In this document: positions 18,699-31,157 of the stretch, piece after piece
Position numbering within the stretch: position 1 is the first letter of the stretch
How the letters are laid out: the number at the start of each line of letters is the position of its first letter
DNA from: Mycolicibacterium sarraceniae
GTDB taxonomy: Bacteria > Actinomycetota > Actinomycetes > Mycobacteriales > Mycobacteriaceae
Length of the DNA stretch: 64,000 bases
Direction: 5' to 3'
Assembly: GCF_010731875.1 (NCBI RefSeq)
Contig: NZ_AP022595.1
Coordinates: forward strand, 3,472,001-3,536,000
Position numbers and translations under genes: made by a program
The notes under the pieces: generated by a model
The model's database searches: none
What the model saw: only the letters and a program-made list of their open reading frames with translations
What the model was told of the DNA's origin: nothing

Positions 18699-19040
18699 TT
18701 GGGGCTGTTCGACAGGTTCCGGCCCGGTCGCCGGGGCGAATCAGATGTCGCCGCCGACCAGAAACATCTACGGGATTGGGCCGCGCAGCACACTGGGGTC
18801 GAGGCATTCGTCGAGCCCCAGACCAGCGTCACGCCGATGACCATCGTGCTGGTGGCCACCGACGGCGAGTGGACTCGTCGTCCGTCTGGCGGTGCCGTCG
18901 GCGCCCGCCGGCTCGGTGAGCAGCTCGGGATTCCCGTGTACGACGTGCAAAAGGTCGGCTATCCGCAGCGGATGCGCGACTATGACGCCCGACGGCGGAT
19001 CGAACGCCGCCGCCAACGAGACCTAGATCTGGAGTCGTGA
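18699..19040 (+). CDS. Conserved small actinobacterial protein of unknown function
   Basis: 113 aa from the TTG at 18699, preferred because AGAGGAG (18682-18688) stands 10 nt upstream and the product begins with the compact MGLFDRFRPGRR; an ATG at 18666 would add 11 residues without a ribosome site. The sequence has a basic N-terminus, VTPMTIVLVATDGEWTRRPS in the centre and a strongly basic end (RRRIERRRQRDLDLES). No known domain recognised. Its stop overlaps the ephD start (TGATG), so the two are probably translated together. The pairing with ephD occurs in other mycobacteria as far as I recall. Confidence 0.7.
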   Translation: MGLFDRFRPGRRGESDVAADQKHLRDWAAQHTGVEAFVEPQTSVTPMTIVLVATDGEWTRRPSGGAVGARRLGEQLGIPVYDVQKVGYPQRMRDYDARRRIERRRQRDLDLES

Positions 19041-20788
19041 TGACCCTGCGTTATGTCGACGGCAACGATGGGACCCGCCTCGCTGTCTACGAGGAAGGCA
19101 ACCCAGACGGCCCGACCGTCGTGCTCGTGCACGGCTGGCCGGATTCGCACGCGCTGTGGGACGCCGTCGTGCCGCTGCTGGCCGACAAGTTCCGGGTCAT
19201 CCGCTACGACAATCGGGCCGCCGGCGCCTCCTCGGGCCCCGCGTCGTTTTCGTACTACACGATGGCCCACCTCGCCGATGACTTCGCCGCCGTCATCGCC
19301 GAGCTCAGCCCCGGCCAGCCGGTGCACGTGCTGGCCCACGACTGGGGATCGGCCACCATGTGGGAGTACGTGGCCCGTCCCGAAGCCGTCGACACGGTGG
19401 CGTCGTTCACCTCGGTGTCGGGCCCAGCGGCCGATCACTTCAGCCGCTATGTCCGCGACGGCCTGAAGCGGCCGTACCGCCCGAAGTTGTTCTCCCGCGC
19501 GCTGTCTCAAGGTGCCCACCTGAGCTATATGGCCGGATTTTCGATACCGGTGCTGGCCCCGGCGCTGATGCGCGCCGCCGCCGGGCCGCTCAAGCAGCTG
19601 CTGAACCGGGGTATCCCCGTCGAGCAGCGGCACTACGGCCAGACCTACACCGCCGATGCCGCCAACGGTCTGAAGATCTACCGCGCCAACTTCTTTCATT
19701 CGCTGCTGCGCGTCCGCAACGACCGCTACGTCGAGGTTCCCGTGCAGATCATCGTCAACCTCGACGATCCGTACGTGCGGCCCTGGGTCTACGACGACAC
19801 GGCACGCTGGGCGCCGCGGTTGTGGCGCCGCGATATCCGCGCCAAGCATTGGTCGCCGTTCTCCCATCCGCAGGTGCTGGCCGCCGCCGTCACCGAGCTG
19901 GCCGAGCACCTCGACGGCGCGCCGGCCAGTCGCACGCTGCTGCGCGCCGAGGTCACCAGGCCACGAAAGCAGTTCGGCGACAAGCTGGTATCCGTCACTG
20001 GTGCGGGCAGTGGCATCGGCCGCGAGACTGCGCTGCTGTTCGGCCGGCTCGGCGCCGAGGTGGTGATCAGCGACCTCAACGAGGCCGGCGTGAAGAAGAC
20101 CGCCGCGGATATCACGGCTAGCGGGGGCGTCGCGCACTCCTACGTGCTGGACGTGTCCGACGCCGCAGCCGTCGAGGACTTCGCCGAGCGGGTCTGCCGC
20201 GAGCACGGCGTGCCCGACGTCGTGGTGAACAACGCCGGCATCGGCCAGGCGGGCTCGTTCCTGGACACCCCCGCCCAGGAATGGGAGCGGGTGCTCGACG
20301 TGAATCTGGGCGGTGTGGTGAACGGCTGCCGCTCGTTCGCCGGACGGATGGTCGAGCGCGGTCTGGGTGGGCACGTCGTCAACGTGGCCTCGATGGCGGC
20401 GTACGCACCGCTGCAGGCGATGAACGCGTACTGCACGTCGAAGGCGGCGGTCTACATGTTCTCCGATTGCCTGCGTGCCGAATTGGATTCCGCCGGTATC
20501 GGATTGACGACGATCTGCCCCGGCGTGATCAACACCAACATCATCAACACCACCCGCTGGGATCCGCCCAAGGGTAGGGCCGGCGCGGTGGCGGCCCGCA
20601 AGAAACAGGTCGCCGCCGGGTTCGACAAGCGCGGCTACGGCCCGGAGAAGGTGGCCAAGGCGATCGTCGAATCCGTCCTCAAGAACAAGGCGGTCCGGCC
20701 GGTCACCCCGGAGGCCTACCTGCTGTACGGGACATCGCGCGTCGCCCCGCAGATCATGCGCAGCACCGCGCGCCAGAAGCTCATCTAG
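19040..20788 (+). CDS. ephD: EphD-type fusion: alpha/beta hydrolase plus short-chain dehydrogenase
   Basis: 582 aa from the ATG at 19040 (GGAG seven bases upstream). Residues ~1-290 are an alpha/beta hydrolase: oxyanion segment VLVHGWPDSHALWD, nucleophile region HDWGSATMWEYV (the Asp is the epoxide-hydrolase type nucleophile) and C-terminal His in RDIRAKHWSPFSHPQ. Residues ~310-582 form a short-chain dehydrogenase: VTGAGSGIGRETALLF, VNNAGIGQAGSF, and the Y-x-x-x-K in NAYCTSKAAVYMF. In M. tuberculosis EphD has epoxide hydrolase activity linked to mycolic acid composition. The two-domain fusion is intact. Confidence 0.92.
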   Translation: MTLRYVDGNDGTRLAVYEEGNPDGPTVVLVHGWPDSHALWDAVVPLLADKFRVIRYDNRAAGASSGPASFSYYTMAHLADDFAAVIAELSPGQPVHVLAHDWGSATMWEYVARPEAVDTVASFTSVSGPAADHFSRYVRDGLKRPYRPKLFSRALSQGAHLSYMAGFSIPVLAPALMRAAAGPLKQLLNRGIPVEQRHYGQTYTADAANGLKIYRANFFHSLLRVRNDRYVEVPVQIIVNLDDPYVRPWVYDDTARWAPRLWRRDIRAKHWSPFSHPQVLAAAVTELAEHLDGAPASRTLLRAEVTRPRKQFGDKLVSVTGAGSGIGRETALLFGRLGAEVVISDLNEAGVKKTAADITASGGVAHSYVLDVSDAAAVEDFAERVCREHGVPDVVVNNAGIGQAGSFLDTPAQEWERVLDVNLGGVVNGCRSFAGRMVERGLGGHVVNVASMAAYAPLQAMNAYCTSKAAVYMFSDCLRAELDSAGIGLTTICPGVINTNIINTTRWDPPKGRAGAVAARKKQVAAGFDKRGYGPEKVAKAIVESVLKNKAVRPVTPEAYLLYGTSRVAPQIMRSTARQKLI

Positions 20789-20802
20789 CCATTCACGCCC
20801 GC

Positions 20803-20985
20803 TTGGCGCCGCCGGCCTTCGACCTCGACTCCGCGCTGGCCGAAGTGCAGGCCGCCGAGGATTCCTGGAACACCCGTGATCCCTGGCATGTCTGGCTGGG
20901 CTGTTCGCCAGACTCGGTGTGGCGCAACCGCGACACCTTCGTCACCGGACGCGATGAGATCGTCGACTTGCCGCTGCGTCAACCG
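20803..20985 (+). pseudogene. 5' remnant of a DUF1348 (NTF2-like) gene
   Basis: From a TTG at 20803 the frame reads FDLDSALAEVQAAEDSWNTR, then DPWHVWLGCSPDSVWRNRDT and FVTGRDEIVDL. This is the typical first third of DUF1348 proteins (about 150 aa, SnoaL-like fold). After residue ~58 the similarity stops where the frame enters DNA antisense to the 3' end of pepB, although the frame stays open to 21057. The gene has therefore lost its 3' two thirds, most simply by a deletion joining it to pepB. Assignment is by remembered family pattern. Confidence 0.6.
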
Positions 20986-22493
20986 TGGGCGGCGATGTCC
21001 TCCAACACGGCGTACATCGTCCGGGTCGGCACCCCGGTGCCGCCCTTGCCGGTGTAACCCCACGGGCCCGACGCGTTATACGCCGGCCCGGCGACATCGA
21101 TGTGCACCCACTGCACGCCATCGGCGACGAACTCCCGCAGGTAGACCCCGGCGACCAGCATGCCGGCGAATCGCTGCGCGCTGACATTGGCCAGGTCGGC
21201 CACCGACGACTTGAGGTCGTCTTTCAATTCGTCGGGCAGCGGCATCGCCCAGGCGTTCTCGCCCTCATCCTGCGAAATCCTGGCCACCCGGTCGCGGAAT
21301 TCGTCGCTGCCCATCACGCCCGGGATGCGGGCACCCAGCGCGACGGTCTGTGCGCCGGTCAACGTCGAGGTCTCAATGAGGTAGTCGGGTTCGTCCTCGC
21401 AGGCCCGCACGATGGCGTCGGCCAGGATCAGCCGTCCCTCGGCGTCGGTATTGAGCACCTCGACGGTGATGCCGCCGTACTGGGTCAGCACGTCGCCGGG
21501 GCGCTGCGCGGTCGACGACGGCATGTTCTCGGCCATCGGCACCGTGGCGATCACATCGATCGGCAGGCCCTGCTTGGCGGCCAGCACCACTGTGGCGATC
21601 ACCGCCGCGGCACCACCCATATCGGAGGTCATGTGGTGCATCGAGGCGGCCGGCTTGATCGAGATGCCGCCGGTGTCGAACGTGATGCCCTTGCCGACCA
21701 ATGCGACCGTCTTGCCCTTCTTGCCCTTCGCGCCGCGATGGGCGAGACGCACCAGCCTCGGCGGGCGCGAGGAGCCCTTGCCCACCCCGACGATGCCACC
21801 GTAGCCCGCCTTGGCCAGTGCCTTGTCGTCGAGCACCTCGACCTCCAGGCCGGCCACCTCGCCCAAAGCCTTGGCGCGCTTGGCGAATTCGCCAGGGAAC
21901 AGGTGGCTGGGCGGGGTGTTGACGAAATCGCGGGCGGTGGCTACTGCCGTCGCGATGGCGGTGGCCCGCACCGCGTCCCTCTTCGCGCCAGTCGCAGTGC
22001 TCAGTGCGACGATCTTGCCCAGCGCCGCGTCCTTCGGTGCGGTCTTGGCGCTGCGGAACTCAGTGAAGCGGTAGCTGCCCAGGATCAGCCCCTCGACAGC
22101 GGCCTCCAAGTGCAACTCGGTCAGCGTGGTGATGACGGTCTCCACCCCGGACAGCGAGCGCGCCGCCACACCGGCGGCACGCCGGATCACATCGGCCGGC
22201 CACTCGTCACGATCGGCGCCGAGCCCGACGGTCAGAACGCTGCCGACGGCCAGTGACGGCACGTGTAGGCGGGTGACCTGCTCGGGGCCACCCTTGGCGC
22301 CTAGCGCGCGCAGGCTGACCTGGATCTCACCGATGGTCTCGGCGTCGAGGAACGGGCCGCCCACGACCGTCGCGGAGCCGTCGCCATCGGGCCCGGTCAC
22401 GACCGGGACGATCAACACGGCCCCGAGTGCCCGCTTGGGCAGCGAGGTCGCGACGGTGACGGTGGGTGCGGGATAGCCGACTTCAGTGCTCAC
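20979..22493 (-). CDS. pepB: Leucyl (cytosol) aminopeptidase, M17 family
   Basis: 504 aa, GTG or ATG-type start at 22493 immediately divergent from gcvT (40 bp). Two-metal exopeptidase: the C-terminal catalytic domain has [16 protein letters not shown] (metal-binding Lys and Asp), [12 protein letters not shown] and the family signature [14 protein letters not shown] with its metal-ligand Asp and Glu and catalytic Arg. The N-terminal domain (~1-170) is the usual variable alpha/beta regulatory domain. It releases N-terminal residues from peptides in the cytoplasm. Its 3' end abuts the DUF1348 remnant. Confidence 0.95.
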   Translation of the reverse strand: MSTEVGYPAPTVTVATSLPKRALGAVLIVPVVTGPDGDGSATVVGGPFLDAETIGEIQVSLRALGAKGGPEQVTRLHVPSLAVGSVLTVGLGADRDEWPADVIRRAAGVAARSLSGVETVITTLTELHLEAAVEGLILGSYRFTEFRSAKTAPKDAALGKIVALSTATGAKRDAVRATAIATAVATARDFVNTPPSHLFPGEFAKRAKALGEVAGLEVEVLDDKALAKAGYGGIVGVGKGSSRPPRLVRLAHRGAKGKKGKTVALVGKGITFDTGGISIKPAASMHHMTSDMGGAAAVIATVVLAAKQGLPIDVIATVPMAENMPSSTAQRPGDVLTQYGGITVEVLNTDAEGRLILADAIVRACEDEPDYLIETSTLTGAQTVALGARIPGVMGSDEFRDRVARISQDEGENAWAMPLPDELKDDLKSSVADLANVSAQRFAGMLVAGVYLREFVADGVQWVHIDVAGPAYNASGPWGYTGKGGTGVPTRTMYAVLEDIAAHG

Positions 22494-22533
22494 GAGGTTT
22501 CACACTAATCGCGGGGCATTAGTGTTGTTGGCC

Positions 22534-23637
22534 GTGACCGACACATCCGATCTGTTGCATGGGCCCCTCGACGCTGCACACCGTGAGCTGGGCGCCACCT
22601 TCGCCTCGTTCGGCGGGTGGCTGATGCCGGTGTCCTACGCCGGGACGGTCGGCGAACACACCGCCACCCGCGAAGCCGTGGGCCTGTTCGACGTCAGCCA
22701 TCTGGGCAAGGCACTGGTGGTCGGCCCGGGTGCGGCGGAGTTCGTGAATTCCGCACTCACCAACGACCTGCGCCGGGTCGGTCCGGGTAAGGCGCAATAC
22801 ACCTTGTGCTGCACACCGGACGGCGGGGTGATCGACGATCTCATCGCCTACTACGTCAGCGATGACGAGGTCTTCCTGGTGCCCAACGCCGCCAACACCG
22901 CGGCCGTGGTCGATGCCTTACAAGCGGCTGCGCCAGAGGGCATTTCGATCACCAACGAGCACCGGTCGTATGCGGTGCTGGCGGTGCAGGGTCCGCGCTC
23001 GGCCGACGTGCTCGGCGCGCTCGGGCTGCCCACCGACATGGACTACATGGGTTACGCCGACGCCACGTACTCCGGTGTGCCGGTGCGGGTCTGCCGCACC
23101 GGATACACCGGGGAGCAGGGCTACGAGCTGCTGCCGCCGTGGGACTCTGCGCGGGTGGTGTTCGACGCCCTGGTGGCCAAGGTACAGGGCGCGGGTGGAC
23201 AACTCGCCGGGCTGGGTGCCCGCGACACCCTGCGCACCGAAATGGGCTACCCCTTGCACGGCCACGAGCTGTCGCTGGACATTTCGCCCCTGCAGGCCCG
23301 CTGCGGCTGGGCGATCGGCTGGAAGAAGGACGCGTTCTGGGGTCGCGAAGCCCTGCTGGCCGAGAAGGAGGCCGGCCCACGCCGGCTGCTGCGCGGCCTG
23401 CGCGCGACCGGCAAGGGTGTGCTGCGCCCCGATCTGACGGTGCTCAATGGTTTGCAGCCGGTGGGTGTCACGACGTCGGGCACGTTCTCGCCGACGCTGA
23501 AAGTCGGTATCGCCCTTGCCCTCATCGACGCCGACGCCGGAATCGACAACGGTGCGCTGGTCAACGTCGACGTCCGGGGCCGCGCATTGGAGTGCGAAGT
23601 GGTCAAGCCGCCCTTTGTCGAGGTCAAAACTCGCTAG
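22534..23637 (+). CDS. gcvT: Aminomethyltransferase, T protein of the glycine cleavage system
   Basis: 367 aa from the GTG at 22534 ([20 protein letters not shown]); a longer frame from 22486 would overlap the pepB promoter. Family features: [20 protein letters not shown] (tetrahydrofolate pocket), [32 protein letters not shown] with the catalytic-site Arg/Asp region, and C-terminal [19 protein letters not shown]. GcvT transfers the aminomethyl carbon from lipoylated GcvH to tetrahydrofolate, releasing ammonia. The other gcv genes are not in the window. It is followed 23 bp later by ilvE. Confidence 0.94.
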   Translation: MTDTSDLLHGPLDAAHRELGATFASFGGWLMPVSYAGTVGEHTATREAVGLFDVSHLGKALVVGPGAAEFVNSALTNDLRRVGPGKAQYTLCCTPDGGVIDDLIAYYVSDDEVFLVPNAANTAAVVDALQAAAPEGISITNEHRSYAVLAVQGPRSADVLGALGLPTDMDYMGYADATYSGVPVRVCRTGYTGEQGYELLPPWDSARVVFDALVAKVQGAGGQLAGLGARDTLRTEMGYPLHGHELSLDISPLQARCGWAIGWKKDAFWGREALLAEKEAGPRRLLRGLRATGKGVLRPDLTVLNGLQPVGVTTSGTFSPTLKVGIALALIDADAGIDNGALVNVDVRGRALECEVVKPPFVEVKTR

Positions 23638-23660
23638 CGGCCCGGTCTACAATTTCCCGT

Positions 23661-24779
23661 ATGACAGACGGCCCCCTCGAGTTCACGGTTGAGCGCAACG
23701 CGAATCCGGCGAGCGATGAGGTACGGGCTCAGATTCTGGCCGACCCCGGTTTCGGCCGATTCCACACCGACCACATGGTCTCGGTGCTCTACACCGACGA
23801 ACTGGGTTGGCACGACGCCCGCGTCGTGCCCTACGGCCCCATCGAGCTGGACCCGTCGGCCATCGTTCTGCACTACGCCCAGGAGATTTTCGAGGGCCTG
23901 AAGGCGTATCGGTGGGCCGGCGGATCGATCGTGTCGTTCCGCCCGGAGGCCAATGCTGCCCGGCTGCGCAACTCGGCGCGGCGGCTGGCAATCCCGGAAC
24001 TGCCCGAGGAACTGTTCATCGAATCCCTGCGCCAGCTGATCGACGTCGACCAGCAGTGGGTGCCGCCCGCCGGTGGCGAGGCGTCGCTGTACCTGCGGCC
24101 CTTCGTCATCGCCACCGAGCCCGGCCTGGGAGTACGGCCCGCCTCCGAATACCGCTACCTGGTAATCGCCTCACCGGCCGGTGCCTACTTCAAGGGCGGT
24201 ATCAAACCCGTCAGCGTGTGGCTGTCCACCGAATACGTCCGGGCCAGCCCCGGCGGCACCGGTGCGGCGAAGTTCGGCGGTAACTACGCCGCCTCGCTGC
24301 TGGCGCAGGCCGAAGCGGCCGACCACGGCTGCGATCAGGTGGTGTGGCTCGACGCCATCGAACGCCGCTACATCGAGGAGATGGGCGGGATGAACCTGTT
24401 CTTCGTCTTCGGCAGCGGCGGTTCGGCGCGCCTGGTGACCCCGGAACTGTCCGGCTCGCTGCTGCCCGGCATCACCCGCGATTCGCTGCTGCAGCTGGCC
24501 AGCGATGCCGGTTTCGCCGTCGAAGAACGCAAGATCGACGTCGAGGAATGGCGTAAGGGCGCCGCCGCGGGGGAGATCACCGAGGTGTTCGCCTGCGGCA
24601 CTGCCGCCGTCATCACCCCGGTCTCGCACGTCAAGTACGGTAGTGACGGGTCCGGGGGCGAATTCACCATCGCCGACGGGCAGCCCGGTGAGGTGACGAT
24701 GGCGTTGCGCGACACGTTGACCGGCATCCAGCGCGGCACCTTCGCCGATACGCACGGCTGGATGGCCCGGCTCAGCTAG
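23661..24779 (+). CDS. ilvE: Branched-chain amino acid aminotransferase
   Basis: 372 aa, ATG at 23661. Fold type IV PLP enzyme: the Schiff-base lysine is in [16 protein letters not shown], with [18 protein letters not shown] and [16 protein letters not shown] lining the substrate pocket, and [13 protein letters not shown] and [17 protein letters not shown] in the C-terminal domain. Catalyses the last step of leucine, isoleucine and valine synthesis. Its 3' end overlaps the convergent cobS gene by eight bases. Confidence 0.96.
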   Translation: MTDGPLEFTVERNANPASDEVRAQILADPGFGRFHTDHMVSVLYTDELGWHDARVVPYGPIELDPSAIVLHYAQEIFEGLKAYRWAGGSIVSFRPEANAARLRNSARRLAIPELPEELFIESLRQLIDVDQQWVPPAGGEASLYLRPFVIATEPGLGVRPASEYRYLVIASPAGAYFKGGIKPVSVWLSTEYVRASPGGTGAAKFGGNYAASLLAQAEAADHGCDQVVWLDAIERRYIEEMGGMNLFFVFGSGGSARLVTPELSGSLLPGITRDSLLQLASDAGFAVEERKIDVEEWRKGAAAGEITEVFACGTAAVITPVSHVKYGSDGSGGEFTIADGQPGEVTMALRDTLTGIQRGTFADTHGWMARLS

Positions 24780-25521
24780 CGCCGGCCACCAGACCGAGGA
24801 TGGTGAGTGTGGTCGTCAGCTCGATCACCGCGCCCAGCACGTCGCCGGTGATACCGCCGAAGCGGCGCACACCGTGGTTGACCACGAGCACCGCGAGGCC
24901 CAGTGCGGCCAAGACCACCAGCGGTCCCTGCCACAGCCGAGGCGTCGCCGTAGCGGCAAGCGCGGCCACGAGTACGGACCAACCCAGGGCGACGGCGAGC
25001 GGCTGACTGCCGGCCACCTGCGCTCCGAGCGAGCTCCCACCGGCCGCAGGCACCCCCCGCCGGCAGGCCAGCACCGCGGCCACCCGGCCGGTGGTCAGGG
25101 CGGTCACCACTGCCAACACCCCGGTCCACGTCGCGGGTGCGGTGGCGAACGCCAGTGCTTGGGTGGCCACCACGATGACGATGGCCGCGACCCCGAACGG
25201 GCCGGCCGTGCCGTCCCGCATCACCTGCAGCGCCCGCTCCGGCGGCCCGTAACAGCCCAGTCCGTCGACGGTGTCGGACAACCCGTCGATGTGCAGGCCC
25301 CGGGTGGCCAGCAGCAGCGCGGCGACGGCCAGCACCCCGGCCAGTGGGTTGTGCCCGCCGAACGCCCATCCGCCGGCCCACAGCACCGCCGCGGCCAGCG
25401 CGCCGAGGACGGCACCGACGATCGGTAGCGCCGTCATCGTCGACCGGCCGAACTCCGCACCCCGCAGCGGGACGGGCAACACCGTTCCGAATGCGAAAGC
25501 GGTTGGCAGCGAAAGAAACAC
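24772..25521 (-). CDS. cobS: Adenosylcobinamide-GDP ribazoletransferase (cobalamin synthase)
   Basis: 249 aa from the GTG at 25521, two bases after the cobT stop; a longer open frame upstream overlaps cobT and is not needed for the family. Integral membrane protein with about six hydrophobic segments. The family signature [20 protein letters not shown] and the following [20 protein letters not shown] are present, as is [16 protein letters not shown] near the C-terminus. Joins adenosylcobinamide-GDP with alpha-ribazole (phosphate) at the membrane, the last assembly step of vitamin B12. Confidence 0.94.
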   Translation of the reverse strand: MFLSLPTAFAFGTVLPVPLRGAEFGRSTMTALPIVGAVLGALAAAVLWAGGWAFGGHNPLAGVLAVAALLLATRGLHIDGLSDTVDGLGCYGPPERALQVMRDGTAGPFGVAAIVIVVATQALAFATAPATWTGVLAVVTALTTGRVAAVLACRRGVPAAGGSSLGAQVAGSQPLAVALGWSVLVAALAATATPRLWQGPLVVLAALGLAVLVVNHGVRRFGGITGDVLGAVIELTTTLTILGLVAGAS

Positions 25522-25523
25522 GG

Positions 25524-26573
25524 TCAGTCCGATGCGCGCTCGGAAACGCCGGAACCCTCGAAGGTCGCCATCGACGCCAGCGTCGCGACGGCCGCCCGCA
25601 GCACCGGCAGCGCCACTGCGGCGCCGGTGCCCTCGCCCAGACGCAGGCCCAGGTCGACGATCGGCACCAAGTCCAGGTGGGCGAGCGCCAGGGTGTGCGC
25701 GGGCTCGGTCGACCGGTGCCCGGCCTGCCACCAGGCCCGCGCGCCCGGTGCCAGGCGATCGGCGACCAGTGCGGCCGCCGTGACCACCACACCGTCGAGC
25801 AGCAGGGGAGTGCGCCGCACCGCGGCCTGCGCGCAGAAACCGGTCATCGCGGCCAGATCCGCCCCGCCGCACGTGCGCAACAATCCGACCGGATCCGCGC
25901 GAAACTGCCTGGCCCGAAACATTGCATCGCGCACCGCCGCCGTCTTGCGCGCCCACGCCGCGTCGTCGATACCCGTGCCGCGGCCCACCACCGCCACCGG
26001 CTCGGTGTCGGTCAGCGTGGCGATCAACGCCGTCGCCGCGGTGGTGTTCCCGATACCCATATCGCCGGCGATCAGTAGATCGGCACCGGCGTCGACCTCC
26101 TCGTCGGCGAGTCGGCGGCCCGCCTCCAGGGCGGCGAGCACCTCGTCGGCGCTGAGCGCGTCCTCGATGGCGATATTGCCGCTGGAGCGGCGGACCTTGT
26201 CCGCGCCGATCGCCTCGGTCAGCGGCGCGTCGCAGTCCACCGCTATGTCGACGACGCGAACCGATGCGCCCGCGACACCAGCCAGCACGTTGATCGCGGC
26301 ACCGCCGCCATCGATGTTGGCCACCATCTGCGCGGTGACCTCCGGGGGATAGGCCGAGACTCCGGTGCGCGCGACCCCGTGGTCACCGGCGAACACCACC
26401 ACCCGGGCACGTTCGAATTGCTGTGGTGGACAGAGCCCTTGGCAGCCGGAAACCCACACCGAGAGATCCTCGAGTCGGCCGAGCGCACCGGCCGGTTTGG
26501 TGAGGATGTCTTGGCGGCGCTTGGCCGCGGCGGCGGCACGGGAGTCTGGCGGTGTGACCGCGGGGAAATCCAT
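25524..26573 (-). CDS. cobT: Nicotinate-nucleotide-dimethylbenzimidazole phosphoribosyltransferase
   Basis: 349 aa. Signatures: [19 protein letters not shown] at the N-terminus, [46 protein letters not shown], and the catalytic Glu in [18 protein letters not shown] near the C-terminus. Makes alpha-ribazole phosphate for the lower ligand of B12. Its ATG overlaps the cobU stop by one base (TGATG), so cobU-cobT-cobS forms a tight operon of the nucleotide-loop pathway. Confidence 0.96.
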   Translation of the reverse strand: MDFPAVTPPDSRAAAAAKRRQDILTKPAGALGRLEDLSVWVSGCQGLCPPQQFERARVVVFAGDHGVARTGVSAYPPEVTAQMVANIDGGGAAINVLAGVAGASVRVVDIAVDCDAPLTEAIGADKVRRSSGNIAIEDALSADEVLAALEAGRRLADEEVDAGADLLIAGDMGIGNTTAATALIATLTDTEPVAVVGRGTGIDDAAWARKTAAVRDAMFRARQFRADPVGLLRTCGGADLAAMTGFCAQAAVRRTPLLLDGVVVTAAALVADRLAPGARAWWQAGHRSTEPAHTLALAHLDLVPIVDLGLRLGEGTGAAVALPVLRAAVATLASMATFEGSGVSERASD

Positions 26574-27100
26574 CAGTTCAACGCCTTCGTCGGTTTGACC
26601 CAGACCGGTAGTCCCGCAACCACCAGGATCACCTGCTCACAACACTGGGCGAGTCGTTGGTTGAGTGTGCCGAGCTCGTCTGTGAACCGCCTGGCAGACG
26701 CGGTCGACGCGACCACGGTCAGGCCCACTTCCGGGCTGACCAACGCCAGCGGGCCGGCGAACTCGTCGACGGCGCTGACGAGTCCGTCGATATCGGCGGT
26801 CACCGAACCGCCCTCCCATCCGCGGCGGTCCAGCGCCGCGGTCAGCCAGCCGCCGAGATCGTCGACCAAGGTCGCGGCCGGCGGACCATCGCGCAGAAGG
26901 GTTGCCACATCGGTGGTTTCGACAGTGCTCCACGACGCGGGCCGGCGATCGCGATGCGCGGCGACCCGCTGAGCCCACGCCGGATCGGCGTCGGCGGCCG
27001 CACCGGTGGCGACGTAGCGCACGGCAGGCTCAGCGGCGATCGCCGTTTCGGCCCAACGAGACTTGCCCGACCTGACTCCGCCGAGTACCAGCGTGCGCAC
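26573..27100 (-). CDS. cobU: Bifunctional adenosylcobinamide kinase/guanylyltransferase
   Basis: 175 aa. P-loop [13 protein letters not shown] at the N-terminus, [20 protein letters not shown], the guanylylation-site region [11 protein letters not shown] with its histidine, and the conserved [11 protein letters not shown] and [12 protein letters not shown] segments. Phosphorylates adenosylcobinamide and converts it to the GDP form for CobS. First gene of cobU-cobT-cobS. From memory, in M. tuberculosis cobU lies elsewhere, so the three-gene cluster is the fuller arrangement here. Confidence 0.95.
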   Translation of the reverse strand: MRTLVLGGVRSGKSRWAETAIAAEPAVRYVATGAAADADPAWAQRVAAHRDRRPASWSTVETTDVATLLRDGPPAATLVDDLGGWLTAALDRRGWEGGSVTADIDGLVSAVDEFAGPLALVSPEVGLTVVASTASARRFTDELGTLNQRLAQCCEQVILVVAGLPVWVKPTKALN

Positions 27101-27114
27101 CGCGTCTGGTCGGC

Positions 27115-27768
27115 TCAGGAGATCTTGGCGCCGCGCTCGACCTGCGGTCGCGGCGCGCGCATACGGCGCATCTGAGAGGCTCGGCCCGCAGCGTACATCC
27201 CGAGCTTGAACGCACCTTCGGCGTTATCCGGGAACTTGGCGTCGACCGCCTTGTTGACCTTGCGGCCCAACAGGATTCCGTCGATCGCCATGACAGCCAT
27301 CAGCACCAGCATCGCCGGGGAGATCAACAGCTGGACCTGGGGCACGGCGAGCATGACGAAGATCAGGCCAAGCGCGGCCGGCATGAACAGCCCCAGCACA
27401 TTGCGCCGCGAGTCGACGATGTCGCGCGCGAAGCGGCGTACCGGGCCCTGATCGCGAGGCAGCAGGTAGGCCTCTTCGCCGGACATCATCCGCTCGCGCC
27501 GCTCGTTCATCGTGGTGCGGCGCTGCGCCTTCTCGGCCTTGCGCTCCTCCTTGGTCAGGGTGGAGCGCATCTCCTTGCGACGCTTGCGCGCCTCGGCCGA
27601 TGTCATCGGTGCCGGCGCGACCGGCCCCCGGCGCTTGGCGGACTCGCTGCGCTTCGGTGTCGGTTTGCCCTTGGGCGCGGTGACCCGCGGCGAGACGGCG
27701 GGTTGGTCGACCTCGGCCGGCTCGGCCTTGGCGTCGCCCTCATCGTTCTTGCGGCCCAGCAGCTTCAC
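27115..27768 (-). CDS. DUF3043 membrane protein (Rv2206-like)
   Basis: 217 aa from the GTG at 27768 ([20 protein letters not shown]); the frame is open for a further 130 codons upstream but that part is antisense to the glycerate kinase. A lysine/proline-rich, basic N-terminal half (about residues 1-110; [34 protein letters not shown]) precedes two membrane helices ([39 protein letters not shown]) and a basic C-terminus. Function unknown. It lies 14 bp upstream of cobU on the same strand and is divergent from the glycerate kinase. Confidence 0.82.
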   Translation of the reverse strand: MKLLGRKNDEGDAKAEPAEVDQPAVSPRVTAPKGKPTPKRSESAKRRGPVAPAPMTSAEARKRRKEMRSTLTKEERKAEKAQRRTTMNERRERMMSGEEAYLLPRDQGPVRRFARDIVDSRRNVLGLFMPAALGLIFVMLAVPQVQLLISPAMLVLMAVMAIDGILLGRKVNKAVDAKFPDNAEGAFKLGMYAAGRASQMRRMRAPRPQVERGAKIS

Positions 27769-27791
27769 GCCTGCCAGGCTACCCTGCAGGA

Positions 27792-28904
27792 ATGCGGGTG
27801 CTGATCGCGCCGGACTGTTACGGCGACAGCCTGACCGCCGTCGAAGCCGCCGAGTCCATCGCCGCGGGTTGGTGCCAAGCCCGGCCCTCCGACGAGCTGA
27901 CTCTTGCGCCGCAGTCCGACGGCGGTCCCGGCTTCGTGGGGGTGCTGGCCAGCCGGCTCGGCGATATTCATCACACCCGGGTGTCCGGTCCGCTGACCGA
28001 TGCCGTCGACGCCGAATGGGTCTACGACGCCGCGACATCGACGGCCTACATCGAGTGCGCGCAGGCCTGTGGGCTGACTGTGCTGGGCAGCGCGCCCACC
28101 CCGGACACCGCGGTCGCCGCGCACAGCCGCGGCGTGGGCCAACTGGTCGGCGCCGCACTGGACGCCGGCGCGCACCGGATCGTCGTCGGCCTGGGCGGCA
28201 GCTCCTGCAGTGACGGCGGGCGCGGGCTCATCGAGGCTCTCGGCGGGCTCGCCGCGGCCAAGGAGAAGATGACCGGCGTCGAGCTGATCGCCGCCACCGA
28301 CGTCGAACACCCGCTGCTCGGCCCAAGGGGCGCCGCGCGGGTCTTCGGCCCCCAGAAGGGCGCCGATCCGGCGACCGTGGAGATGCTCGAACAGCGGATG
28401 ACCGCGTGGGCAGCCGAACTCGATACGCTGGCCGGTCACCCGATCAGCCCGCTGCCCGGCGCGGGAGCGGCCGGGGGACTGGGGGCCGCACTGCTGGCCG
28501 TCGGCGGCCGGCGCGAATCCGGGGCGGCTGTCATCGCCGAATTCACCGGGCTGGCCGATGACATCGCGGCCGCCGAGGTGATCGTCACCGGCGAGGGCCG
28601 CTTCGATGATCAGTCGTTGCACGGCAAGGTGGTCAGTGCGCTGGCCGGCGGTGCGCTGGCCCGCGGTATCCCGGTGCTGGTGCTGGCCGGGCAGGTCACC
28701 CTTGCGCCGCCGGAGCTGGCGGCCGCGGGGATCACCGCGGCGCACGCGATCGCCGACTACGCCGGCTCGGTGCAGGTGGCCATGGACGACGCCGCCAACC
28801 AGCTCACCGGCCTGGCCCGCCGGACCGCGGCCGACCTGGGCGGTATCCACCGCATCAACTCGGGAATAGCTCCCGGACAAGGTACCGTTGACGAGGTGGG
28901 ATGA
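27792..28904 (+). CDS. Glycerate 2-kinase family protein (GlxK type)
   Basis: 370 aa, ATG at 27792. Begins [20 protein letters not shown], the usual N-terminal nucleotide-binding segment (where most relatives have D-S-F-K-G-S/T, here D-C-Y-G-D-S). Further motifs: [36 protein letters not shown] (substrate loop, where most have N/T-D-G-G), [15 protein letters not shown] and [16 protein letters not shown]. The fold is clear. The lysine of the canonical N-terminal motif is absent, so activity or substrate may differ from glycerate. Divergent from the DUF3043 gene, 23 bp between starts. Confidence 0.85.
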   Translation: MRVLIAPDCYGDSLTAVEAAESIAAGWCQARPSDELTLAPQSDGGPGFVGVLASRLGDIHHTRVSGPLTDAVDAEWVYDAATSTAYIECAQACGLTVLGSAPTPDTAVAAHSRGVGQLVGAALDAGAHRIVVGLGGSSCSDGGRGLIEALGGLAAAKEKMTGVELIAATDVEHPLLGPRGAARVFGPQKGADPATVEMLEQRMTAWAAELDTLAGHPISPLPGAGAAGGLGAALLAVGGRRESGAAVIAEFTGLADDIAAAEVIVTGEGRFDDQSLHGKVVSALAGGALARGIPVLVLAGQVTLAPPELAAAGITAAHAIADYAGSVQVAMDDAANQLTGLARRTAADLGGIHRINSGIAPGQGTVDEVG

Positions 28905-28938
28905 ATCCCCACCGACATCTGCTTTTAAGGGAGACGCA

Positions 28939-29304
28939 ATGACTGTTTCCGATCAGTCGACCGAGACCACGACCGAGACCCACGGAGCGGTCCTGACCGA
29001 TGCCGCGGCCGCGAAGGCCAAGGCGCTGTTGGACCAGGAGGGCCGCGACGACCTGGCGCTTCGGATCGCCGTTCAGCCCGGTGGCTGTGCCGGCCTGCGC
29101 TACAACCTGTTCTTCGACGACCGCACCCTCGACGGTGACCTGATCAGCGAGTTCGGCGGCGTCAACCTGACCGTCGACCGGATGAGCGCCCCCTACATCC
29201 AGGGCGCCACGATCGACTTCGTCGACACCATCGAGAAGCAGGGCTTCACGATCGACAACCCGAACGCCACCGGCTCCTGCGCCTGCGGCGATTCGTTCAA
29301 CTGA
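28939..29304 (+). CDS. A-type iron-sulfur carrier (HesB/IscA/ErpA family)
   Basis: 121 aa from the ATG at 28939, behind AAGGGAG. The three conserved cysteines are present: one in QPGGCAGLRYNLFFDD and two in the C-terminal GSCACGDSF. TVDRMSAPYIQGATIDFVDT is the typical central sequence. Assembles or carries Fe-S clusters for enzymes in this genome such as LipA (radical SAM) and QcrA. It is followed by a hairpin terminator. Annotated as Rv2204c-like; ErpA is the closest functional name but I leave the symbol blank. Confidence 0.93.
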   Translation: MTVSDQSTETTTETHGAVLTDAAAAKAKALLDQEGRDDLALRIAVQPGGCAGLRYNLFFDDRTLDGDLISEFGGVNLTVDRMSAPYIQGATIDFVDTIEKQGFTIDNPNATGSCACGDSFN

Positions 29305-29341
29305 AACAATCCTTCACGCTCGTCCGCAAGCGGCCGTCCAG

Positions 29342-31151
<1,810 letters not shown>

Positions 31152-31157
<6 letters not shown>

